From Streptomyces sp. NRRL F-6492 (GTDB lineage: Bacteria; Actinomycetota; Actinomycetes; Streptomycetales; Streptomycetaceae): a stretch of 64,000 nucleotides of DNA. The notes beneath the pieces are model-generated. The model saw only the letters and a list, made by a program, of their open reading frames with translations. It made no database searches and was not told the DNA's origin. Shown in pieces: positions 1 to 9,125 of this stretch. A program made the translations under genes and the position numbers. The number at the start of each line of letters is the position of its first letter. Position 1 is the first letter of the stretch. Where the stretch lies: assembly GCF_001280125.1 (NCBI RefSeq), contig NZ_LGEG01000091.1, forward strand, positions 1 to 64,000, given 5' to 3'.

Positions 1-19
1 GCCCCGACAGGCCCCCGTC

Positions 20-1003
20 TCACCCCCGCGCCACCCACCCCTTCTCGTACGCGTGCCAGCCCAGCTGCAGCCGGGTCGAGACCCCCGACAGCTCCATCAG
101 CCCCTTCACCCGCCGCTGCACCGTCCGCAGCCCCAGGTCCAGCTGCTTCGCCACGCTCGCGTCCGTCATCCCGGCGAGCAGCAGGGAGAGGATCTCCAGG
201 TCCACCGTGTCCGGGCCCGGCGCCTCGTCCTCGGTGATCTGCGCGCCCGCCCCGAGCCGCAGCGGCAGCGCGTCCCGCCACACCGACTCGAAGAGCCCCA
301 TCAGCGATTCGAGGAGCCCGCTCGCGTGCACCACCAGCGCCGCCGGCTCCGCGCCCCGCCCGGTCAGCGGCACCATCGCCAGGGACCGGTCGGCGACGAC
401 CAGCTTCGTGGGGACCCGGTCCGCGACCCGGATGCGCTCCTCGCGGCCGAGCGCCGCCGAGAGTTCCAGGAGTCCCGTCGGCAGCGAGAGCACCTCGCGC
501 TCGATCACCACCCGGTAGCGCACCCCGCGCCCGGCCGCCTGCTCCTCCGCCTCGTTCTCCAGACCGGAGACCGCGATCGGCTTGCCCGTCACCAGGGCGC
601 AGACCTCCTCCGTCGCGCCCAGCTGGAGCTGGAGGAAGCGGTGGGTCACCGCGCTCGCCCCGGTCACCACCTCCACCAGGTCGTGCACGGCCGCCTCCGC
701 GGCCTCCGCCCGGTACTCCTCGGCGAGCAGCGCCGCCGCCAGCTCGGCCTGCTCCAGCTCGTGGCGCTGCTGGGTGAGCAGCGCGCCGAGCGCCACCCCG
801 GGCGGGGCCGCGACCCACCGCCCGGTGCAGGCGGACGACTGGGCGGCGAGCCCCTGCGACTCCAGGCGCCGCAAGGCCCGTTCGGTCTCCTGCTCGGGCA
901 GGGCGAGCCGGTGGGCGAGGTCCGTGACCTCGGCCGCGCCCAGCGAGACCAGGGCGCGGTACGCCGATTCCTGGCGCTCGTCGAGTCCTATCGCTCCCAG
1001 CAT
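20..1003 (-). CDS. TrmB/LuxR-type transcriptional regulator
   Basis: A 327-residue DNA-binding regulator. The first ~70 residues resemble a TrmB-type winged helix (DERQESAYRALV, then a helix-turn-helix). The last ~63 residues (265-327) are a LuxR/GerE-type HTH with the motif GLRTVQRRVKGL. The middle part has no recognised sensor signature. The ATG at 1003 gives the MLGAIGLDE start usual for this family; the reading frame continues far upstream only because the GC-rich antisense DNA lacks stops. It is divergent from the secreted S8 protease at 1238, with 234 bp between the starts, so it may control that protease; that is inference from position. Confidence 0.85.
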   Translation of the reverse strand: MLGAIGLDERQESAYRALVSLGAAEVTDLAHRLALPEQETERALRRLESQGLAAQSSACTGRWVAAPPGVALGALLTQQRHELEQAELAAALLAEEYRAEAAEAAVHDLVEVVTGASAVTHRFLQLQLGATEEVCALVTGKPIAVSGLENEAEEQAAGRGVRYRVVIEREVLSLPTGLLELSAALGREERIRVADRVPTKLVVADRSLAMVPLTGRGAEPAALVVHASGLLESLMGLFESVWRDALPLRLGAGAQITEDEAPGPDTVDLEILSLLLAGMTDASVAKQLDLGLRTVQRRVKGLMELSGVSTRLQLGWHAYEKGWVARG

Positions 1004-1237
1004 GGATGCCCCACCCCTCGCCCCACCCCCCGCCGGGCGTCCCGCGTCTTCCGGGGACGTCCGGCGGAGGCTTTCGTTCCGTTGGTGACCTGGCGGGAAA
1101 CGGCCACGGCGTATTCCCGCCCGGCTCATCATCCCTGTACCGCCCTCACCTCTGCCAATGTGGCGCCACCGCAGCACCGACAGCCTCCGGGAACGGGCGA
1201 TTCGCGCCGTCGTGCCCGGAACCAGATGGGGAGAGCG

Positions 1238-4200
1238 ATGCGCCCGATTTCGCGTACGGTCCTGGGAGCGGCGACCGCCGCCGTCCTGGTCGCCACCGCG
1301 GTCGCGCCGGCCGTGGCGGACGAGCCACGGGACGGCACGGCCGGCAAGCGACCGCCGGTCGGCGGCGAGGCCCCGGTCCGCGCCGGCGCCCGGACCGCCA
1401 CGGTGACCCTGGTCACCGGCGACCGCGTCCTGGTCACCCACGACACCGCCGGCGCCCCGGCGGCCACGGCCCTGCCCCGCGAGGACGGCACCGTCCCCCT
1501 CGTCCAGACCCGCCTCTCCGGCCGGGACCTGTACGTCTACCCCGAGGCCGCCACCGCCGCGCTCGCCGCCGGACGCGTCGACGAGGAGCTCTTCAACGTC
1601 ACCGGCCTGATCCGCCAGGGCTACGACGACGCCGCCACCACCGCCCTCCCCCTCATCGCCGTCTACGGCTCCGGCGTCGCCCGCTCCGTCCCCCTCGCGC
1701 CGCGCGGCGCCCGGCGCGGCCAGGTGCTCAAGGCGGTCGACGGCGTCGCCCTCACGGCCGAGAAGAAGACCGCCGCCACCTTCTGGGCCGAGGTGGACGC
1801 CCCGAAGGCCCGCGCCGCCTCCGGCATCGAGAAGCTCTGGCTCGACCGCAAGGTCGAGGCCACCCTGGAGCGCTCCACGAAGCAGGTCCACGCCCCCGAG
1901 GCCTGGGCCGCCGGCTACGACGGCAGGGGGACCAGGGTCGCCGTCCTCGACACCGGGGCCGACGTCGACCACCCCGACCTCAAGGGCCGCGTCGTCGCCT
2001 CGGAGAACTTCACCGACTCCGACACCGCCGACGACCGCCAGGGCCACGGCACCCACACGATCTCCACCGTCGGCGGCTCCGGCGCCGCCAGTGGCGGCAG
2101 GAAGAAGGGCGTCGCGCCCGGCGCGGAGCTCCTCAACGGCAAGGTCCTCAACGACTCCGGCTCCGGCGCGATCTCCTGGATCATCGCCGGCATGGAGTGG
2201 GCCGTCGCCCAGGGCGCCGACGTCGTCTCCATGAGCCTCGGCAACCCCACCCCCACCGACTGCACCGACCCGATGAGCGTCGCCGCCGAGGAACTCGCCA
2301 GGAACGAGGGCACCCTCTTCGTCGTCGCCGCCGGAAACACGGGCCCCTCCCTCAACACGGTCTCCTCGCCCGGCTGCGCGCCCGGCGTGCTCACCGTCGG
2401 CGCCACCGACCGCGACGACTCCACCGCGTACTTCTCCAGCCGCGGCCCGACGATCGTGAACCACACCCTCAAGCCCGAGATAGCCGCGCCCGGCGTCGCC
2501 ATCTCCGCCGCCGCCGCGGGCGGCCGGGGCGTGTACGCGTACCAGTCCATGTCCGGTACGTCGATGGCCACCCCGCACGTCGCGGGCGCCGCCGCGATCG
2601 TCAAGCAGCGCCACCCCGACTGGACCGCCCGGCAGATCAAGGCCGCGCTCGTCGCCTCCGCCGAGAGCGACCTGCCCGGCGACGTCCGCGAGGTCGGCGC
2701 CGGACGCCTCGACGTCGGGGCCGCCGTCGACCAGAAGGTCCTCGGCGCCCCCGCCGTCCAGGGCGGCACCTTCCCCTGGCCGCAGGACAGGAGCGACCGC
2801 ACCACCGTCTCCGTCCCGTACACCAACACCTCGAAGACCCCGGTCACCCTGGACCTGGCCGTCGAGAGGGTCACCGGCAACGACGGCTCCCGCGTGCGGT
2901 CCGCCGTCGCCCGCCTCGGCAAGCGGACCGTCACCGTCCCCGCCGGCGCCACCGTGAAGGTCCCGCTGGAGCTCGACCCCGCCGCCCGTCTGGACCGCGC
3001 CCAGTACGGCGACGTCACCGGCCGCGTGATCGCCACCGGCAGGGGAGGCGTCCACGTCTCCACGCCGTTCTCCCTGTACGTCGAGCCCGAGACCGTCACC
3101 CTCCGCGTCAAGCTGGTCGACCGCCTCGGCCGGCCCGCCTCCGGCGCCTCCTCCCTCGACGTCATCGGCACCGACGACGCCACCGGGGAGCGCCGCTTCA
3201 ACGAGGGCGCCACCGACCAGGTCTTCCGCCTGCGCCCGGGCGCCTACTTCCTCTCCTCCTACGTCACCACGCCCGACGCGGGCGAGGGCGCCACGCTGAA
3301 CGACTCGCTCAGCTACCTCGGCCGCCCGCAGTTCGAGCTGAAGAAGGACACCACCGTCGTCCTCGACGCCCGCAAGGCCCACGAGCTGTCCGTGCGGACC
3401 GACAAGGACACCGAACTCCGCGGCGCCACCCTCGCGTTCGCCCGCTCCTGGGACGACACCTGGACGCACGCCGGCACCGCCGCCGGACCGCGCACCATCC
3501 GCGCCTACTACGCCTCGGTCGAAGGCCGCGCCGACGACGGCGACTTCGAGTTCGGCAGCTACTGGCGGGCCGCCGCCCCGCAGATCACCTCGCTGCGCAC
3601 CGGCGACGGACTGACCCTGCACCCCCTCACCGGCTCCCTCGCCTCCGACAACCTCGACGGCACCGGCTCCGCCCGCCTCGCCGACGCCGGAACCGGCACC
3701 CCCGAGGAGCTGGAGGCCGCCGGCGTGAAGGGCCGCGTCGCCCTCGTCCGGCTCCCCGACGGCGTCGACCAGGCGAGCGCCCTCGCCCGCGACGCCAAGG
3801 CCGCCGGAGCCGTCGCCGTCGTCGCCCACCACGCGGCCCCCGGCCGCTGGTACCCGGCCGGAGGCTTCATGGGCAACGGCCTCCCCGTCCTCTCCGTCCC
3901 GTCCGCCGAGGCCGCCGCGCTCCTGAAGAGGCTGGCCACCGGCCCGGTCACCCTCGCCTGGAAGGCCACCGCGAAGAGCCCGTACGTCTACAACCTCGCC
4001 TTCCCCGAGACCGGCACGATCCGCTCCGCCAAGGACTACCGGGTCCGCGACGGCGCCCTGGGCCGCACGGAGTCCGCGTACGGCTCCACCGGCGTCGCCA
4101 CCGACTTCTTCGACAGCCCGGCCGCTCATCGCCCCAACGGCACCCGCGTCTTCTTCGGCTCCCTCGAAACGGTCCCCGTGCCCGGCACCCGCACCGAGTA

Positions 4201-4999
4201 CTACTCCGCCGGCGACACCGCCTGGGAGCAGCTGATCGGCAGCAACTTCCCCTTCGGCGAGCTCATGGTCGGCGCCCGCCACGCCTACCGGGCGGGGGAG
4301 AGGCGCACCGAGCGCTGGTACGACGGCGTCCTCGCCCCCACCGCCCCGCGCGACACCACCGGGAAGCCGGTCCTCGTCTCCGAGCGACAGGGCAACCTCA
4401 TCGGCTTCGCCTCGGCCATGTGGGGCGACTCCACCCACCACGCCGAGTCCGGCTCCTTCGGCGACATCGGCAACCTCCGCCTCCGCCGCGACGGCGAACT
4501 CCTCGGCGAGACCGGCTGGCCGCACGGCGTCTTCGAAGTACCGGCCGAAGCCGGGACGTACACGCTCGAACAGAACACCACGAAGATCGGCAGCAGGGTG
4601 TGGAACCGCTCCACGTCCGTCAACTCGGTGTGGGAATTCACCTCCAAGCTCGACGAGAGCGTCTATTCTCAGGGCATCCCGATTCTCTTCCCCCGGTACG
4701 ACCTTCCGGAGGACGGCCTCAAGACCCTCGCCGCGACCGACGGCCAGCACATCGGCCTCACCGCGACGGGTCACGCGGGCTACACCCCCGCGGCGCTCAC
4801 CTCGGCCAGGCTCTCGTACTCCTACGACGGCGGCACGACCTGGACCGAAGCGCGGGTCTCCCAGCAGGGCGGCCGCTGGACCGCGACCGTGAACCACGCG
4901 GGCGCGACCGGCGAGCAGGTCACCCTGAAGACCGAACTGACGGACGCCAGGGGCAACTCCGTCACCCAGACCGTGGTCCGCGCTTACGACGTGCGCTGA
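1238..4999 (+). CDS. Secreted S8 (subtilisin-like) serine peptidase
   Basis: A 1253-residue exported protease. A Sec-type signal peptide covers residues 1-27 (arginine near the start, hydrophobic core, AVA cleavage motif). The catalytic triad is visible as D238 (VLDTGAD), H270 (GHGTH) and S442 (GTSMATPHVAG). A PA-like insert (VKGRVALVRL, about 825-870) lies in the long C-terminal part. The ATG at 1238 is chosen because GGGGAGAG precedes it at good spacing; an in-frame ATG at 1226 lacks a site. Its length fits the large Streptomyces S8 proteins, which hydrolyse proteins outside the cell. Confidence 0.93.
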   Translation: MRPISRTVLGAATAAVLVATAVAPAVADEPRDGTAGKRPPVGGEAPVRAGARTATVTLVTGDRVLVTHDTAGAPAATALPREDGTVPLVQTRLSGRDLYVYPEAATAALAAGRVDEELFNVTGLIRQGYDDAATTALPLIAVYGSGVARSVPLAPRGARRGQVLKAVDGVALTAEKKTAATFWAEVDAPKARAASGIEKLWLDRKVEATLERSTKQVHAPEAWAAGYDGRGTRVAVLDTGADVDHPDLKGRVVASENFTDSDTADDRQGHGTHTISTVGGSGAASGGRKKGVAPGAELLNGKVLNDSGSGAISWIIAGMEWAVAQGADVVSMSLGNPTPTDCTDPMSVAAEELARNEGTLFVVAAGNTGPSLNTVSSPGCAPGVLTVGATDRDDSTAYFSSRGPTIVNHTLKPEIAAPGVAISAAAAGGRGVYAYQSMSGTSMATPHVAGAAAIVKQRHPDWTARQIKAALVASAESDLPGDVREVGAGRLDVGAAVDQKVLGAPAVQGGTFPWPQDRSDRTTVSVPYTNTSKTPVTLDLAVERVTGNDGSRVRSAVARLGKRTVTVPAGATVKVPLELDPAARLDRAQYGDVTGRVIATGRGGVHVSTPFSLYVEPETVTLRVKLVDRLGRPASGASSLDVIGTDDATGERRFNEGATDQVFRLRPGAYFLSSYVTTPDAGEGATLNDSLSYLGRPQFELKKDTTVVLDARKAHELSVRTDKDTELRGATLAFARSWDDTWTHAGTAAGPRTIRAYYASVEGRADDGDFEFGSYWRAAAPQITSLRTGDGLTLHPLTGSLASDNLDGTGSARLADAGTGTPEELEAAGVKGRVALVRLPDGVDQASALARDAKAAGAVAVVAHHAAPGRWYPAGGFMGNGLPVLSVPSAEAAALLKRLATGPVTLAWKATAKSPYVYNLAFPETGTIRSAKDYRVRDGALGRTESAYGSTGVATDFFDSPAAHRPNGTRVFFGSLETVPVPGTRTEYYSAGDTAWEQLIGSNFPFGELMVGARHAYRAGERRTERWYDGVLAPTAPRDTTGKPVLVSERQGNLIGFASAMWGDSTHHAESGSFGDIGNLRLRRDGELLGETGWPHGVFEVPAEAGTYTLEQNTTKIGSRVWNRSTSVNSVWEFTSKLDESVYSQGIPILFPRYDLPEDGLKTLAATDGQHIGLTATGHAGYTPAALTSARLSYSYDGGTTWTEARVSQQGGRWTATVNHAGATGEQVTLKTELTDARGNSVTQTVVRAYDVR

Positions 5000-5006
5000 C
5001 CACGCC

Positions 5007-5054
5007 GGTCCGCCGGGCGTCCTTCCCGTGGGGGGTGGGGTCGCCCGGCGGACC
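5007..5054 (+). terminator. Hairpin terminator after the S8 peptidase gene
   Basis: A perfect 13-bp inverted repeat (5007-5019 with 5042-5054) with a 22-nt loop starts 8 bp after the protease stop codon. There is no T-run, as is usual in Streptomyces. Confidence 0.7.
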
Positions 5055-5122
5055 ACCCATTCGCCGCAACGCTTTTCCCGATGTCCCGTTTTCGGGCCCC
5101 CCGCGCGGTGGACAATAAGGGC

Positions 5123-6796
5123 ATGACGCAGCAGGGGGACAGCTGGTGGGACAAGCTCTACGACGAGTCGGCGCCGGACACGGCCCCGACGGCCTCGGGT
5201 GACACGCTCGACGACCACTTCGACACGGCGGCCCGCGCCACCACGGGCCCGCCGGACGACCCGCGCCCTCCCACACCGGACGCGACACCGGACGCGACAC
5301 CGGTCGCGACACCGGTCACGGCGACGGCTCCCGGCCGGACCGAGACCCCGGCCCCCCGGACCACGGCCCCGGCCCCGAAGACCGGGCCCGGTACCGGGCC
5401 CGGTACCGGGCCCGGGCCCGACCCGAGCAGGGCCCCCGGCCCGGCCCCGGAGGACACGGCTCCCGAAGCGGTCCCGGAACCGCCCCGGCCCTCCGCACCC
5501 CCTCCGCCGCCCGCACCGCCCCCGCCCGCTCCCTCCGCCCCGGGCGCACCCGCTCCCGTGCCGCCCGTCCCCGGGCGGGCCCCCTGGGAGGGTGCCGAGG
5601 CCGGGCCGCGGACCTTCCCCGGGCCGCCGCCCCCGTCCGCCCCGCCGGCCGAGGCGCCCGTCGGGGCGCCCACCGTCCAGGTGCCGGCGCCCCCGGACCC
5701 GCCGGAGCGGGAGCCCGAGCAGGAACCGGACGGCACCGACACCGACGCCCGCACCGGCGCCGACCACGCCCCGACCGTCCAGGTCGCCCTGCCCGTGCCC
5801 CGGCCCCGTACCGGATTCGTCGGCAGCAGGCCGCCCACCTACGAGCCCGAGCCCACCGCCCTGCCCGTCGCCCGACCCGGCGAACTCGCCGACGTGGTCG
5901 CGGACACCGTCCTCGACGGCGCCCGCTACGGCACCTGCACGCTGCGCGCCGTCTCCGCGCGCGGCGACTCGGCCCGCTTCCGGGGCGAGCCCCGCCGCGA
6001 CGCCCTCCTCACCGCCCGCTTCGGCCACGACGAGGCCGCGCTCGTCCTCGTCGCCGTCGCCGCGGGATCCCGCGCCGCCGAGGACGCCCACCTCGCCGCG
6101 GCCGACGCCTGCCGGTGGATCGCCGAGGCCGTCTGCCGCAGCCACACCCGGCTCTCCGAGGACATCAGGTCCGGCCGCCGGGGCGACCTCAAGTCCGGAC
6201 TGCACCGGCTCACCGACCGCACGTACGGCAAGCTGCGCGCCCGCGCCGCCGAGCGGGGCCTCGCCCCCGAGGAGTACACCGCCTCCCTCCGCTGCCTGCT
6301 CCTGCCCGCCGACCCCGACTGCCGCACCCGGGTCTTCTTCGGCATCGGCGCCGGCGGTCTCTTCCGGCTCCGCGACGGCGTCTGGCAGGACATCGAGCCG
6401 CTGCTGCCCGAGCGGGCCGTCACCGGCGCCCCCGTCGTCGGCTTCGGCTCCCCGCCGGCCGCCCCGTCCGTGCCGGAGGCGACCGAGGAGGGCGACCGGC
6501 TCACCATGGACCTCGGCATCACGACCGCGCCCGGGCCGCTCGTCGAGGAGCCCGTGCCGCCGCCCGCCGAGCCGTTCCGCTTCCGCGCCTCCGTCGCCCG
6601 TCCCGGTGACACCCTGCTGCTCGCCTCGCCGGGGCTCGCGGAACCGATGCGCGGCGAGCCCGGCCTCGCCCGCGAGCTCGCCGACCGCTGGGCCGACGCG
6701 GAGCCGCCCGGCCTCGCCGCCTTCCTCGCCGACACCCAGCTGAGGGTGACCGGTTACGCCGATGACCGTACGGGGGTGGCCGTCTGGGAGGCGTGA
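5123..6796 (+). CDS. PP2C-like protein phosphatase with proline-rich N-terminus
   Basis: A 557-residue protein. It begins MTQQGDSWWDKLYDE, an N-terminus seen in actinobacterial PP2C-domain proteins. Residues ~30-235 are a low-complexity Pro/Ala/Thr linker with short internal repeats. The C-terminal ~300 residues resemble a PP2C-type Ser/Thr phosphatase fold, with a DEAALVLVAVA strand and a DTLLLASPGL motif near the end. Metal-binding aspartates are not all obvious, so activity is inferred. The ATG at 5123 follows an AAGG close upstream. It sits between terminators of the protease and the poxB gene and is probably transcribed alone. Confidence 0.75.
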   Translation: MTQQGDSWWDKLYDESAPDTAPTASGDTLDDHFDTAARATTGPPDDPRPPTPDATPDATPVATPVTATAPGRTETPAPRTTAPAPKTGPGTGPGTGPGPDPSRAPGPAPEDTAPEAVPEPPRPSAPPPPPAPPPPAPSAPGAPAPVPPVPGRAPWEGAEAGPRTFPGPPPPSAPPAEAPVGAPTVQVPAPPDPPEREPEQEPDGTDTDARTGADHAPTVQVALPVPRPRTGFVGSRPPTYEPEPTALPVARPGELADVVADTVLDGARYGTCTLRAVSARGDSARFRGEPRRDALLTARFGHDEAALVLVAVAAGSRAAEDAHLAAADACRWIAEAVCRSHTRLSEDIRSGRRGDLKSGLHRLTDRTYGKLRARAAERGLAPEEYTASLRCLLLPADPDCRTRVFFGIGAGGLFRLRDGVWQDIEPLLPERAVTGAPVVGFGSPPAAPSVPEATEEGDRLTMDLGITTAPGPLVEEPVPPPAEPFRFRASVARPGDTLLLASPGLAEPMRGEPGLARELADRWADAEPPGLAAFLADTQLRVTGYADDRTGVAVWEA

Positions 6797-6823
6797 TCCG
6801 CCGGGCCGTGTGTTGATGGAGCC

Positions 6824-8566
6824 ATGGCCAAGCAGAACGTAGCGGAGCAGTTCGTCGACATCCTCGTGCGCGCGGGCGTCCAACGCCTCTACGGAGTGGT
6901 CGGCGACAGCCTGAACCCGGTCGTCGACGCGATCCGCCGCACCAAGGGGATCGACTGGATCCACGTCCGGCACGAGGAGACCGCCGCCTTCGCCGCGGGC
7001 GCCGAGGCCCAGATCACCGGTGGCCTCGCCGCCTGCGCGGGCTCCTGCGGACCGGGCAACCTGCACCTCATCAACGGCCTGTACGACGCCCACCGCTCCA
7101 TGGCCCCGGTCCTCGCCCTCGCCTCCCAGATCCCGTCCAGCGAGATCGGCCTCTCCTACTTCCAGGAGACCCACCCCGACCGGCTGTTCCGCGAGTGCAG
7201 CCACTACAGCGAGCTGATCTCCAGCCCGAAGCAGATGCCCCGGCTGCTCCACACGGCGATCCAGCACGCCGTCGGCCGCGGCGGCGTCAGCGTCGTGTCG
7301 CTGCCCGGCGACATCGCCGGCGAGCCGGCCCCGGAGAAGGCCGTGGAGTCCGCGCTCGTCACCACCCGGCCCACCGTCCGCCCCGGGGACGCCGAGATCG
7401 ACGCCCTGGTCCGGATGATCGACGACGCCGACCGGGTCACGCTCTTCTGCGGCAGCGGCACCGCCGGGGCCCACGCCGAGGTGATGCGGTTCGCCGAGCG
7501 GATCAAGGCGCCGGTCGGCCACGCCCTGCGCGGCAAGGAGTGGATCCAGTACGACAACCCGTACGACGTCGGCATGAGCGGACTGCTCGGGTACGGCGCC
7601 GCCTACGAGGCCACCCACGAGTGCGACCTGCTGATCCTGCTCGGCACCGACTTCCCGTACAACGCCTTCCTGCCCGACGACGTGAAGATCGTCCAGGTGG
7701 ACGTCAGGGCCGAGCACCTCGGGCGCCGCTCCCGGCTCGACCTCGCCGTCTGGGGCGACGTCCGGGAGACCCTGCGCTGTGTGATCCCCCGGGTCCGGGC
7801 CAAGAAGGACCGCCGCTTCCTCGACAAGATGCTCAAGAAGCACGCCGACGCCCTCGAAGGGGTCGTCAAGGCCTACACCCGCAAGGTCGAGAAGCACACC
7901 CCGATCCACCCCGAGTACGTCGCGTCCGTCCTCGACGAACTCGCCGACGACGACGCCGTCTTCACCGTCGACACGGGCATGTGCAACGTCTGGGCGGCCC
8001 GCTACCTCACGCCCAACGGGCGGCGCAGGATCATCGGCTCGTTCAGCCACGGCTCGATGGCGAACGCGCTCCCGCAGGCCATCGGCGCCCAGTTCACCGA
8101 CCTGAACCGCCAGGTCGTCTCGCTCTCCGGCGACGGCGGCTTCTCCATGCTGATGGGCGACTTCCTCACCCTGGTCCAGTACGACCTGCCCGTGAAGGTG
8201 GTGGTGTTCGACAACTCCTCGCTCGGCATGGTCGAGCTGGAGATGATGGTCGCGGGCCTGCCCTCGTACGGGACGACGAACAAGAACCCGGACTTCGCCG
8301 CCATCGCCCGCGCCGCCGGGGCCTACGGCGTCCGGGTCGAGAAGCCCAAGCAGCTCGCGGGCGCCCTCAAGGACGCCTTCAAGCACAAGGGCCCGGCCCT
8401 GGTGGACGTCGTCACCGACCCCAACGCGCTCTCCATCCCGCCCAGGATCAAGGCGGACATGGTGACCGGCTTCGCGCTCTCCGCCAGCAAGATGGTGCTG
8501 GACGGGGGCGTGGGCAGGATGCTCCAGATGGCCCGCTCGAACCTGCGGAACGTGCCCAGGCCCTGA
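6824..8566 (+). CDS. poxB: Thiamine pyrophosphate-dependent pyruvate oxidase/dehydrogenase (PoxB-like)
   Basis: A 580-residue three-domain TPP enzyme. The N-terminal domain has the catalytic glutamate region (HVRHEETAAFAAG) and the CAGSCGPGNLHL loop. The middle cofactor domain spans ~190-330. The C-terminal TPP-binding domain has GDGGFSMLMGDF followed by the NN-type end (VVFDNSSLG). Family members oxidatively decarboxylate pyruvate to acetate and CO2, passing electrons to quinone. The length is close to the ~572 residues of E. coli PoxB. The ATG at 6824 is 27 bp after the previous stop. Other TPP enzymes such as acetolactate synthase are less likely, because the sequence matches PoxB best around the N-terminal motif. 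Confidence 0.9.
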   Translation: MAKQNVAEQFVDILVRAGVQRLYGVVGDSLNPVVDAIRRTKGIDWIHVRHEETAAFAAGAEAQITGGLAACAGSCGPGNLHLINGLYDAHRSMAPVLALASQIPSSEIGLSYFQETHPDRLFRECSHYSELISSPKQMPRLLHTAIQHAVGRGGVSVVSLPGDIAGEPAPEKAVESALVTTRPTVRPGDAEIDALVRMIDDADRVTLFCGSGTAGAHAEVMRFAERIKAPVGHALRGKEWIQYDNPYDVGMSGLLGYGAAYEATHECDLLILLGTDFPYNAFLPDDVKIVQVDVRAEHLGRRSRLDLAVWGDVRETLRCVIPRVRAKKDRRFLDKMLKKHADALEGVVKAYTRKVEKHTPIHPEYVASVLDELADDDAVFTVDTGMCNVWAARYLTPNGRRRIIGSFSHGSMANALPQAIGAQFTDLNRQVVSLSGDGGFSMLMGDFLTLVQYDLPVKVVVFDNSSLGMVELEMMVAGLPSYGTTNKNPDFAAIARAAGAYGVRVEKPKQLAGALKDAFKHKGPALVDVVTDPNALSIPPRIKADMVTGFALSASKMVLDGGVGRMLQMARSNLRNVPRP

Positions 8567-8652
8567 CCCTCCGCCACGACCCATGTATGCCGACGGTCCT
8601 GTGGGGCATGCATCCCCGTGAGCCTGTTCGACGCGACCACGGGTGGGGGGAC

Positions 8653-9057
8653 ATGACCGGGGAGGCACGACAGCCGACTCAACTGCTCAGGAAGGTGGGG
8701 TGCGCGGATCTCACCGCCGTGCCGGAAGTGCGGCACGCCTTGCGCGAACTGCTGCGGAAGTGGGGCGGTCCTGGCGCCTCCGACGTGGCCGAACTCCTCA
8801 CCAGCGAGCTGGTGACCAACGCCCTGGTCCACACCGGCCACGGGGCCGTCGTGACCGCGACGGTCGTCCCCGAGCAGTTACGGGTCGAGGTCCGCGACTT
8901 CGTCCCCGGCCTGACGGCGCCGGACGCGCCGCCCCCCGACGACCGCACGAACGGCCGGGGGCTCGTCCTCGTCCAGGCCCTGGCCGACTCCTGGGGAGTC
9001 GAGGACCAGGCGGTGGGCAAGGTGGTGTGGTTCGAACTGAACGGCGGGGCCGCCTGA
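8653..9057 (+). CDS. HATPase_c anti-sigma-factor-like ATP-binding protein (contains a TTA codon)
   Basis: A 134-residue GHKL-type ATP-binding protein of the RsbW/SpoIIAB-like group abundant in Streptomyces. The N-box is ELVTNALVHTG (N56) and the glycine-rich box is TNGRGLVLV (99-107). The ATG at 8653 is preceded by a strong purine run GGGTGGGGGG. Leucine 76 is encoded by TTA at 8878-8880, a codon read by the bldA tRNA and very rare in this genome, so expression may depend on bldA. The partner sigma or anti-anti-sigma factor is not in the neighbourhood. Confidence 0.88.
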   Translation: MTGEARQPTQLLRKVGCADLTAVPEVRHALRELLRKWGGPGASDVAELLTSELVTNALVHTGHGAVVTATVVPEQLRVEVRDFVPGLTAPDAPPPDDRTNGRGLVLVQALADSWGVEDQAVGKVVWFELNGGAA

Positions 9058-9075
9058 GGGGGCGACCCCGCCGTT
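9040..9075 (+). terminator. Hairpin terminator overlapping the stop of the ATP-binding protein gene
   Basis: The arms AACGGCGGGG (9040-9049) and CCCCGCCGTT (9066-9075) are perfectly complementary. The hairpin overlaps the stop codon at 9055-9057 and lies between convergent genes, so it may serve both strands. Confidence 0.6.
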
Positions 9076-9125
9076 CTCTCTGCTTCCGTACCGCGTGATC
9101 CGGTACCTCGTGATGCGCGTACCGC

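Noticed and set aside
1006..5118. A 1370-codon Arg/Pro-rich open frame overlapping the S8 protease
   Set aside because: It is the shifted frame of the protease gene, with the arginine-rich composition typical of out-of-frame GC-rich DNA.
20..8668. A single 2882-codon open frame on the minus strand
   Set aside because: It is antisense to five well-supported plus-strand genes; only the last 327 codons (20-1003) look like a real protein. High GC lowers the frequency of stops.
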